15,607 nucleotides of DNA from Gemmatimonadota bacterium (GTDB taxonomy: Bacteria; Gemmatimonadota; Gemmatimonadetes; Gemmatimonadales; GWC2-71-9): positions 1 through 15,607 of the forward strand of contig QHVD01000325.1 in NCBI GenBank assembly GCA_003222235.1. Reading direction: 5' to 3'. The first letter of the stretch is position 1, and each line of letters opens with the position of its first letter. Of this stretch, positions 1 to 6,202 are shown piece by piece. Position numbers and translations under genes: made by a program. The notes beneath the pieces were generated by a model, which was given only the letters and a program-made list of their open reading frames with translations, did no database searches and was not told the DNA's origin.

Positions 1-128
1 CCTGACAACGGGGTGGGGGGGTGGGACGGGTAGGGGCGGGGTCGTGGAAACGTCGGTATCTTGCGGACTTCCAGGGGCGTATGCCATATTGTCGCGGTTT
101 TGTGCGGGTTTTCCCACATTCCGGCCCG

Positions 129-134
129 GATAAT
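129..134 (+). promoter_or_regulatory. Possible -10 element upstream of the HU gene
   Basis: GATAAT matches five of six positions of the bacterial -10 consensus and lies 64 bp before the HU start. No convincing -35 box sits 16-18 bp upstream, so this is a weak suggestion. The 197 bases before the HU start contain nothing else I can support. Confidence 0.2.
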
Positions 135-197
135 GGCGCGATTCCAAGGGTTTTTCGTACCCCGACCTCACACCCCAGACCCTCACAAGGAGACAGC

Positions 198-488
198 GTG
201 AACAAAGCCGAGCTGACTGCCGCGCTGGCGATGCGGACGAAGATGTCCAAGGCGGACGCCAACCGGGCGATCGATGCCCTGTTTGACGACAAGGGGATCA
301 TCGCGGCTGAGCTGAAGAAGGGTGCCAAGGTGCAGATCACGGGGTTCGGGAATTTTGAAGCGCGCAAACGGGCCGCCCGCATGGGACGGAACCCGAAGAC
401 GGGCAGCGAGATCCAGATCAAGGCGTCGGTTGCGCCTGCATTCCGCGCCGGCAAGCAGCTGAAGATGGCGGTAAACACGAAAAAATAG
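198..488 (+). CDS. hup: HU-family DNA-binding protein
   Basis: Small histone-like protein (96 aa) that bends and compacts DNA as a dimer in the nucleoid. The GTG start at 198 was chosen because AAGGAG (187-192) lies 5 bp upstream and the protein then begins MNKAELTAAL, typical for the family; the frame stays open further upstream but that stretch looks non-coding. The core GFGNFEARKRAARMGRNPKTG (about residues 50-70) is the hallmark beta-arm region with the DNA-intercalating GRNPKTG turn, followed by a basic C-terminal helix (FRAGKQLK). Length and layout are normal for HU/IHF. It stands alone and converges on the DbpA-domain gene, with a hairpin between them. HU rather than IHF is the default call; the distinction is not certain from sequence alone. 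Confidence 0.95.
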   Translation: MNKAELTAALAMRTKMSKADANRAIDALFDDKGIIAAELKKGAKVQITGFGNFEARKRAARMGRNPKTGSEIQIKASVAPAFRAGKQLKMAVNTKK

Positions 489-502
489 CCGCAAGCCCAA
501 AG

Positions 503-565
503 AAGCCGTAAGCCGTAAGCCGCAAGTGATCGCTCTCTTGCGGCCTACGGCTTTCGGCTTACGGC
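503..565. terminator. Repeat-built hairpin between convergent genes
   Basis: The left arm (503-526) is about three copies of the 7-mer AAGCCGT. The right arm (537-565) is its imperfect reverse complement, with a 10-base loop between. The 17 bases next to the loop pair with one mismatch. It lies immediately after the HU stop and covers the last codons of the convergent gene, so it could terminate both transcripts. There is no good T-tract, so a simple intrinsic terminator is not certain. The arms are made of tandem units, which suggests a repeat origin. Confidence 0.6.
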
Positions 566-1875
566 CTCCGGCTTCCGCCTGTATTATCGAGCCTCGCCAC
601 GGCGCGGCGGCCCTTGATCGTCACGCCCGTCAGGCCGCGCACCACACGATCGGCGGCGCGGTCCGCGACATCGACCAAGGTGAAGCTGTCGCGCAGGTCG
701 ATCCGTCCGATGTCGCCCTTCCCGAGCCCGACCTCTCGGATCAACGCCCCCACGAGGTCCTTCGCCGCCGCGCGATCCTTCCTGCCGACATTCACGAACA
801 CCCTCACCCACGCTGCGGCCGGTTCGGGAGGCCCCGTTTCCCGTTTCTCGTTTCCCGTTTCCCGTCGCAGTGCGAGCAGCGCCGCCGCCACCTCGGCCGG
901 GTCGAAGTGATCGAACAGCGGATCGAGCAGAGCGAGCTCTGCGTCGACTGCTCCGGCCTCCAACACCGCTGCCACCTGCGCTCGGAGCGCCTCGGCTCGG
1001 TCGCGCGCGCGATCCGTCTCCCCCGGAAGGCGGAGCAGCGTGAGCGGTGCGGCGAGCGAGCGGAGGTACGGCAGTTGCGCCGCGGTGACGAACGCAACCG
1101 GCTCAGCGAGCCGGGCGAGCGCGGCGAACTGCTGGCGCGTCGGCAGGCGGAGGCACAGGACCGTGTCGGGCGTCTCCGCGGGGGCGTCGAGTGGCCCGCC
1201 TTCCCACACGAAGGGGTGCTTGGGATCGAGGGCGTCGAGCGCGTCGCGCAGCGCGGCCGCACGGCGGGAGGGCGCGACGATGGCGTACCGCGCGGGCGCG
1301 ACGGGCGGGAGCGGCCGGCCGGTGACGTCAACCGGCGCAGTTCCCACGACCAGCGCCCGTCTTGCGTGGCGCTCGAGGAAGTCACCAAGCGCGGCGGGGT
1401 TCCAGCTCAGCACGATGCGGTGCGCCTCGCGCGTTTCGCCGAGCAGGGTGTCGAGTGCGGCCCCGTGCTCGCCCGCCGCGAACTGCTCCGGCCACGCGAG
1501 GACGACCGTGGAAACGGCGCCGAGTTTCAGCGCCGAGCGTGCGACGAGCGCGGCGAGGTCTTTCACCGCGCCGGCGAGGAGAGAGATGGAGCCGGCTTTG
1601 AGGAGCCGGGCCGTGCGGGCGAGCCCCGTGACGGCGTGGACCCGAACGGAATCCGGTGCCGCGGCCACCCACTCTGCGGCGGACACGTCATCCGAACAGA
1701 TGATAAGGGCGGCAGGGGCGGCACGGGCGGCAGAGGCGGCAGCGCCGGACTCCGCATCGGGGGGTGGCGGCGCGAGAAGCTCCCAGAGCTCGCCCGCCTG
1801 CTCGGGCGCGGGCGGCGTCACCAGTACCACGTGCCGGCCGCGCGCGAGCGCAGCCTTCACCTCGTCCAGCGTCAC
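559..1875 (-). CDS. DbpA RNA-binding-domain protein with degenerate DEAD-box-like core
   Basis: The C-terminal ~83 residues (from about 356, WVRVFVNVGRKDRAAAKDLV through GDIGRIDL to IKGRRAVARL) match the RNA-binding domain that targets DbpA helicases to 23S rRNA. The preceding ~350 residues keep the layout of two RecA-like lobes but not the catalytic motifs. Where a Walker A would be there is VLVTPPAPEQ (about 17-26), the DEAD position reads WPEQ (128-131), and the SAT position reads LSWNP (156-160). It is therefore probably not an ATP-driven helicase; a role in RNA binding or ribosome assembly is inferred. Two low-complexity repeats are embedded in frame (about residues 44-56 and 337-348). 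The start is uncertain: GTG at 1875 has GAGGA four bases upstream; TTG at 1893 and ATG at 1977 are alternatives. It is transcribed away from the aminotransferase. Confidence 0.82.
   Translation of the reverse strand: MTLDEVKAALARGRHVVLVTPPAPEQAGELWELLAPPPPDAESGAAASAARAAPAALIICSDDVSAAEWVAAAPDSVRVHAVTGLARTARLLKAGSISLLAGAVKDLAALVARSALKLGAVSTVVLAWPEQFAAGEHGAALDTLLGETREAHRIVLSWNPAALGDFLERHARRALVVGTAPVDVTGRPLPPVAPARYAIVAPSRRAAALRDALDALDPKHPFVWEGGPLDAPAETPDTVLCLRLPTRQQFAALARLAEPVAFVTAAQLPYLRSLAAPLTLLRLPGETDRARDRAEALRAQVAAVLEAGAVDAELALLDPLFDHFDPAEVAAALLALRRETGNEKRETGPPEPAAAWVRVFVNVGRKDRAAAKDLVGALIREVGLGKGDIGRIDLRDSFTLVDVADRAADRVVRGLTGVTIKGRRAVARLDNTGGSRRP
832..865 (-). repeat. GGGAAAC 7-mer repeat inside a coding region
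   Basis: Read on the coding (-) strand this is about five consecutive units of GGGAAAC with minor variation. It is translated as a hydrophilic linker (RRETGNEKRETG) just before the RNA-binding domain. The same unit occurs inside herA at 6368-6418. Confidence 0.85.
1707..1746 (-). repeat. GGCGGCARA-type 9-mer repeat inside a coding region
   Basis: Four tandem variants of the 9-mer GGCGGCAGR on the + strand. On the coding strand they are read as an Ala-rich linker (AAASAARAAPAA) near the N-terminus of the DbpA-domain protein. The same unit builds the intergenic hairpin at 3227-3287. Confidence 0.8.
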
Positions 1876-2026
1876 ACGGTCCTCGATTATCAAGGGGCGG
1901 GGGTACGGAAAGGATGCTAGCTTCCGGTGAGTCAAGGCGCAACTGGAGGAACTCTGTTGCGCACTGAGACCGCCCATGGGTATCGTGGACGGTCGCCGTC
2001 CTGAAACGCTTTGGAGCCATCCGCCC

Positions 2027-3226
2027 ATGACCCAGGGCTCTCGCTTCGGCTTGTCCCCCAACCTCCAGCACCTCGAGCCTTCCGCCACCATCGCGATCTC
2101 GCAGGAGGCGAAGCGCCGGAAGGCGGCGGGCGAGGACGTACTCGACCTGGGTGCGGGGGAGCCCGACTTCCCGACGCCCGCCCTTGCGGCGGACGCCGGG
2201 GTGCGCGCCGTCCGGGAGGGGAAGACCCATTACCCGGCGAACGAGGGGATTCTCGAGCTGCGCGCTGCCGCCGCGAAGCACCTCTCGCTCCTTTCCGGCG
2301 GGCGCCCGGTCAATGCCGACCATATCGTCGTGTCGAACGGCTCGAAGCAGTCGCTCTTCAACATCTGCTTCACGCTGTTCGGCCCCGGCGACGTCGTGGC
2401 GATTCCGGCCCCGGCCTGGGTGTCGTACCCGCAGATCGTGCACCTCGCGCGCGCGCGGCCGGCGCTCGTCCCCGGCGACCCCGAATGGAGCCTCAAGCTG
2501 AGCGTGCGGGACCTGGACCGCGTGGTGCCCGGTGCCCAGGGGCTCATCCTCTGCTCCCCGTGCAATCCCACGGGAGCCGTGTACACGCACGCCGAGCTGA
2601 AGGCGATCGCGCAGTGGGCGAGGGCCCGCAGGGTGTGGGTGGTGGCCGACGAGATCTATCGCCGCATTCACTACGGCCCGGGCCCGGCGCCGTCGTTCCT
2701 CGACCTGCCCGACGAGCTGCTCGAGCGGGTGGTGGTGATCTACGGCGTGAGCAAGGCCTACGCGATGACGGGGTGGCGGATCGGGCTCGCGCTCGCGCCG
2801 GCCAAGGTCGCGGGCGCCATGGCGGCGCTGCAGTCGCACACGACGACCGGGGCCAATCACCCGGCCCAGTGGGCCGCGGCCGCGGCGCTCGGCGACGAGC
2901 GCGTGGAGCAGGACGTGGCGCGCATGGTCGCAGAGTTCCGCAAGCGGCGCGACCTCGTGGTGGGCCGGTTCCGGCAGGATCTCCCCGGCTGCGAGTTCGT
3001 GGAGCCGCTCGGTGCGTTCTACTTCTTCTTCCGCGTGGATTCCTTCGGGGGGATCGGTGGGACGGACTTCTGCACCCGCCTCGTGACGAGCAGCGGCGTG
3101 GCGCTCGTACCAGGGGCGGCGTTCGGCGACGACCGGTGGGTGCGACTGAGCTACGCCGCGGCGACGGACAGCATCCAGAAGGCGCTCGACCGCATCGTCG
3201 GGTTCGCAAAAAAGCTGGGGGACTAG
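2027..3226 (+). CDS. Class I/II pyridoxal-phosphate aminotransferase (AspC type)
   Basis: Fold-type I PLP aminotransferase, 399 aa, the normal length for the bacterial class I-beta group that includes aspartate and aspartate/prephenate aminotransferases. Visible landmarks are GAGEPDFPTP near residue 45, NPTG (N180), ADEIY (D208, which contacts the pyridine nitrogen, and Y211), SKAYAMTGWRIG with the Schiff-base lysine K243, and WVRLSY with R373, which binds the substrate carboxylate. All catalytic residues are present, so it should be active in the cytoplasm. Aspartate/glutamate or prephenate as substrate is likely but not provable here. The ATG at 2027 has GGAG about 10 bases upstream; an upstream in-frame ATG at 1976 has no ribosome-binding site. 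It is a single gene divergent from the DbpA-domain gene, and a hairpin follows directly. Confidence 0.93.
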   Translation: MTQGSRFGLSPNLQHLEPSATIAISQEAKRRKAAGEDVLDLGAGEPDFPTPALAADAGVRAVREGKTHYPANEGILELRAAAAKHLSLLSGGRPVNADHIVVSNGSKQSLFNICFTLFGPGDVVAIPAPAWVSYPQIVHLARARPALVPGDPEWSLKLSVRDLDRVVPGAQGLILCSPCNPTGAVYTHAELKAIAQWARARRVWVVADEIYRRIHYGPGPAPSFLDLPDELLERVVVIYGVSKAYAMTGWRIGLALAPAKVAGAMAALQSHTTTGANHPAQWAAAAALGDERVEQDVARMVAEFRKRRDLVVGRFRQDLPGCEFVEPLGAFYFFFRVDSFGGIGGTDFCTRLVTSSGVALVPGAAFGDDRWVRLSYAAATDSIQKALDRIVGFAKKLGD

Positions 3227-3287
3227 AAGGGCGGCAAAGGCGGCAGAGGCGGCAAAGGAGCCCTGCCGCCCCTGCCGCCCTTGCCGC
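3227..3287. terminator. Repeat-built hairpin after the aminotransferase gene
   Basis: It begins right after the aminotransferase stop. The left arm (3228-3258) is three units of the 9-mer GGCGGCARA; the right arm (3261-3287) is its reverse complement with a very short loop. The stem mismatches are A opposite C on the + strand, which become U-G wobbles in - strand RNA. It separates the aminotransferase from the nine-gene cluster. A terminator role is inferred; no T-tract follows. Confidence 0.6.
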
Positions 3288-3328
3288 ATATTATCCCCCC
3301 TCCCCCGACCCGGCAGGCGGAGTTGCCG

Positions 3329-3844
3329 ATGACCTTCGAGGCGCGCATCGAGCCGCTCGACGGGAAGCTCCCGAGAGTCAGCTACCACTGGGATCCCGAG
3401 ACCGACATCCTGTCGGTGTCGTGCAAGGGGACCGCGAAGGCGAGCGGCCTCAACGGAACCGTGGATCTCGAGGGGAGCGACGGCTCGTTCGTGGTGATCG
3501 ACGTGGCGGGAGGGTGCGTGCGCGGCGTGGACGTCGTCACCTGGCCCGACGACGTCCGCACAGTGCAGAACCTCGCCATCCCGCAGCCGGAGAACGAGGC
3601 GCGGGTCGTGTTCCCGGGCGAGAGGTCCCAGGCTGCCGTGGCGGCGGTGGAAGTGGACACAGCCCTCACCATGGAGAAGAACGACGCCGAGTCGGTCCTT
3701 CACATCCGGGTCGGGCGCGCGCGCCCAGCCCGCGTGGTCCGCGCGGCCGATCGGCTGCTCGTCGAGGTGGACAAGCATTCGCGGCTGGCAGGGCTGTGGT
3801 TCCTCGACGTGCCCCCGTTCCCGAACGTCGAGGCCACCGCCTGA
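3329..3844 (+). CDS. DUF2283-like protein, possibly two tandem copies of the domain
   Basis: A 171-residue soluble protein of unknown function. The ATG at 3329 follows GGCGGAG with a 6-base gap. The N-terminal half (VSYHWDPETDILSVSCKG, then SFVVIDVAGGCVRGVDVVTW) resembles the small beta-strand DUF2283 fold, in which an Asp-rich start is followed by a 'D...G...G(I/V)(E/D)' turn. The C-terminal half (VLHIRVGR, LLVEVDKHSRLAGLWFLDVP) looks like a second, related copy. No catalytic motif, signal peptide or membrane segment is seen. It is the first gene of the co-directional cluster and is followed after 2 bp by the O-methyltransferase. The family assignment is by pattern only and is tentative; that the gene is real is well supported by frame, ribosome-binding site and context. 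Confidence 0.8.
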   Translation: MTFEARIEPLDGKLPRVSYHWDPETDILSVSCKGTAKASGLNGTVDLEGSDGSFVVIDVAGGCVRGVDVVTWPDDVRTVQNLAIPQPENEARVVFPGERSQAAVAAVEVDTALTMEKNDAESVLHIRVGRARPARVVRAADRLLVEVDKHSRLAGLWFLDVPPFPNVEATA

Positions 3845-3846
3845 TC

Positions 3847-4479
3847 GTGGACGGGCGGCTCGAGCGCTACATCACCGAACTGTTCGCCGCCGAAGATCCG
3901 ATCCTGGCCGCCATCCGAAGGCGGCACGACGAGCTCGACCTCCCCCCGATCCTCATCTCGCCCGACGAGGGCAAGCTGCTCCACGTGCTGCTCCGCGCCG
4001 TCGGGGCGACCAACGTGCTCGAGCTCGGCTCGCTCGCGGGCTACTCCGGCGTCTGGCTCGCCCGGGCACTGCCGCCGGACGGCCGGCTCACCACCGTCGA
4101 GAAGGATCCGCGGCACGCCGCCCTCGCGCGCCGCGCGTTCGCAGAGGCCGGGCTCGAGCGCAGAGTCCAGCTGCTGGAGGGCGCGGCCCTGGAGATCTTA
4201 CCGACCCTGACTCCGGGGTTCGACGCAGTGTTCGTGGATGCCGACAAGGAGCCCCTGGCGCAGTATTTCGAATGGTGCGTCCGGCTGCTGCGACCGCGCG
4301 GCCTGCTGCTCTGCGACAACGCCTTCTTCCACGGCGCGGTCATCGACGCCACGGATCACTCGCCGGCCACCGAGGGCGTGCGGGCCTTCAACCGGCTTGC
4401 GGCGACCGATCCCCGCGTCACGAGCGCCGTGGTGCCGATCCGCGACGGACTCGTGGTCGGCGTGAAAACGCCGGGATGA
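3847..4479 (+). CDS. O-methyltransferase, family 3 (CCoAOMT-like)
   Basis: A 210-aa SAM-dependent, metal-dependent O-methyltransferase of the caffeoyl-CoA/catechol type (PF01596-like), normal in length for bacterial members. The SAM-binding motif is VLELGSLAGYSGVWLA (about residues 57-72), with the ribose-binding acid in TVEKD (E85). The metal-site residues are D131 in VFVDADK and D157-N158 in CDNAFFHG. The GTG at 3847 is chosen because the previous stop ends at 3844 and the N-terminus then matches the family; there is no clear ribosome-binding site, so translational coupling is likely. Its stop overlaps the start of the next methyltransferase (ATGA). The natural acceptor is unknown; catechols and related phenols are typical for the family. 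Confidence 0.93.
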   Translation: MDGRLERYITELFAAEDPILAAIRRRHDELDLPPILISPDEGKLLHVLLRAVGATNVLELGSLAGYSGVWLARALPPDGRLTTVEKDPRHAALARRAFAEAGLERRVQLLEGAALEILPTLTPGFDAVFVDADKEPLAQYFEWCVRLLRPRGLLLCDNAFFHGAVIDATDHSPATEGVRAFNRLAATDPRVTSAVVPIRDGLVVGVKTPG

Positions 4480-5210
4480 GCGACTCCTTGCCGCCGCTCG
4501 GGGAGCTCTCCGAGCCGCAGAAGTACGAGCGGCTCGTGGAGCGCCTGCCGGACGTCTGGTGGAACGATGCGGGCCCGTTCGCGGGCCTGCACCAGCTCAA
4601 CGTCGCCCGCGTGGATTACTTTCGCCGCGTGTTCGGCGGCTTCGGCGGGAAGCGCGCGCTCGATGTCGGTTGTGGCGGCGGCATCCTCGCGGAGACGCTC
4701 GCCACGGAAGGGGCCGTCGTCACCGGAATCGACCCGTCGGAGAAGTCCCTGGAAGTGGCCAGGGAGCATGCCCGACGCTCCGGACTCTCGATCGACTACC
4801 GCCTGGGAACCGCTGAGAACTTGGCGTCTGGAAACGTCCCTGTGGGCTTCGATCTGGTCTTTGCTGTGGACGTCCTGGAGCATGTGGACGACGTCCCCCG
4901 TACTCTCGCCGCGATCGCTCAGGTCCTCGCGCCGGGTGGCGGCCTCGGCTTTCTCACGCACAACCGCACCATCGCCGCATTCCTGCGGCTCATCTGGGAC
5001 GAGGAGTACGTCCAGCACACGATGCCCGAGGGGTTCCACGACTTCGCGCGCTTCATCACCCCGGAGGAGCTCACCGCCGCGCTCGCCCGGAACGGGATGG
5101 TGGTGCAGGAGATGACGGGCGTCGCGCGGGCGGACGACGGCAGCGGGCGGAGGGTGCTCACCCCAGACCTGAGCGTCACCTACCTCGGCTGGGCGCTGAG
5201 GACTCGGTAG
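4476..5210 (+). CDS. ubiG: UbiG-like SAM-dependent methyltransferase
   Basis: A 244-aa class I methyltransferase resembling UbiG, which methylates both ring hydroxyls in ubiquinone synthesis. Motif I is ALDVGCGGGILAET (61-74), followed by VTGIDPS; then VDVLEHVDD and LTHNRT, where UbiG has its typical STLNRT. MPEGFHDFARFITPEEL corresponds to the UbiG C-terminal signature. The N-terminus (WWNDAGPFAGLHQLNVARV) is also UbiG-like. The ATG at 4476 overlaps the previous stop. No other quinone gene is near, and if the organism uses menaquinone this may act on another hydroxylated ring, so the symbol denotes family rather than proven pathway. It is followed 2 bp later by nurA. Confidence 0.87.
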   Translation: MSDSLPPLGELSEPQKYERLVERLPDVWWNDAGPFAGLHQLNVARVDYFRRVFGGFGGKRALDVGCGGGILAETLATEGAVVTGIDPSEKSLEVAREHARRSGLSIDYRLGTAENLASGNVPVGFDLVFAVDVLEHVDDVPRTLAAIAQVLAPGGGLGFLTHNRTIAAFLRLIWDEEYVQHTMPEGFHDFARFITPEELTAALARNGMVVQEMTGVARADDGSGRRVLTPDLSVTYLGWALRTR

Positions 5211-5212
5211 CC

Positions 5213-6202
5213 ATGGCCGCGCCGCGCTCCTGGAAAGACGCAATGGTGGCGGCCGGGGCGGTAGCCGTGTCGCACGTGCCCGAAGCGAGCCTGGGCCGGG
5301 CGGACATCGACGAGGTCGCCGGGGCCGAGCCGGTGGAGGACTCGGGCGTCGCCGTGCACGCGGTGGAGCAAGGCGCCCCGGCGCCGCTCACCATCCGCTT
5401 TCTCGATGGGATCCAGCTCTGGAAGGTGGTCTACTACGACGGCGTGCTGCCGATCGTGCGGGCGCACGTCGCGGCGGCCGTCCGCAGCCGCGGCGCCGAC
5501 CGGCGCCTGCGCACCGCGGACGAAGCGGGGCGCGACTGCGTCGTGGCCTGTGTGGCTGCGCTCCGGCCGGCGGTGCGCGCGGCGCTCGAAGCGAGCGGGC
5601 TCGAGCTCGTCGATCTGCCCCAGGACGAGGTCTCGCAGCCCGGCCGCGCTCTCGAAGCGGCGCGTCGCGCCGTCGAGCGCGCGCGCGTCGCCCTCGAGAA
5701 GCAGCTCGGCGAACGATGTGCGGAGCGGCTCGGCACCGACGAATGGCTCGTCGTGGACGGCGTCCTCTCTGAATCGTCCGTGCTCGCGGGGCACCCGCGC
5801 GCGCTGGCCGTGATCAAGAGCCACGCAGCGCAGTACTTCGCCGGTCCGGAGCTCGAGCGGGCGCTCACCGTCGCGCCGGGACACCGCACCAGCGTGTTCC
5901 GCCCGCGGGGCCGGGCGCGGCACGAGGTCTACTCGTGGTACCAGCGGCTCTGGCCCTGGGAGGGGAACGACGTGCTGTTCGGGTTGCTGCGGGTCGAGGC
6001 ACGGGCGCACGAGGATACAGTCCGGGCGGCCTCGCGCATCGGCGGGTGGCTCGACCGCGAGCGCGCCCCGCTCGCGACCCCCGACGCGCGTTGGGACCGC
6101 CTGTTGTATCCTATACACGACGTGGAGACTTACTTGAAGGCCCGCGCGCCCCGGGACCTCCTCTCGGCCCCCGGTTCCCGGCTGCCGAAGACCGGAACGT
6201 GA
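5213..6202 (+). CDS. nurA: NurA-domain nuclease
   Basis: A 329-aa protein identified as NurA, the 5'-3' nuclease that works with HerA in DNA end resection. The match is to spaced motifs rather than overall similarity. FLDGIQ (D65) corresponds to the first catalytic Asp motif, WLVVDGVLSES (D182) to the second 'DG.L' motif followed by VIKSH, and RLLYPIHDVETYLKAR (H302) to the C-terminal motif with the conserved His. SWYQRLW and LFGLLRVEAR also fit the family. Residues about 145-175 are charged and helical, the position of the NurA helical insertion. The adjacent gene, overlapping by 4 bp, is herA, which strongly supports the call. The ATG at 5213 follows the previous stop by 2 bp. Confidence 0.87.
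   Translation: MAAPRSWKDAMVAAGAVAVSHVPEASLGRADIDEVAGAEPVEDSGVAVHAVEQGAPAPLTIRFLDGIQLWKVVYYDGVLPIVRAHVAAAVRSRGADRRLRTADEAGRDCVVACVAALRPAVRAALEASGLELVDLPQDEVSQPGRALEAARRAVERARVALEKQLGERCAERLGTDEWLVVDGVLSESSVLAGHPRALAVIKSHAAQYFAGPELERALTVAPGHRTSVFRPRGRARHEVYSWYQRLWPWEGNDVLFGLLRVEARAHEDTVRAASRIGGWLDRERAPLATPDARWDRLLYPIHDVETYLKARAPRDLLSAPGSRLPKTGT

Noticed and set aside
1688..3778. Long open frame on the - strand opposite the aminotransferase and DUF2283-like gene
   Set aside because: Arg/His/Gly-rich low-complexity translation with no domain; a shadow of GC-rich coding DNA on the other strand.
2011..3846. N-terminal extension of the O-methyltransferase frame across the aminotransferase
   Set aside because: The frame is open only because of GC content; homology begins at the GTG at 3847.
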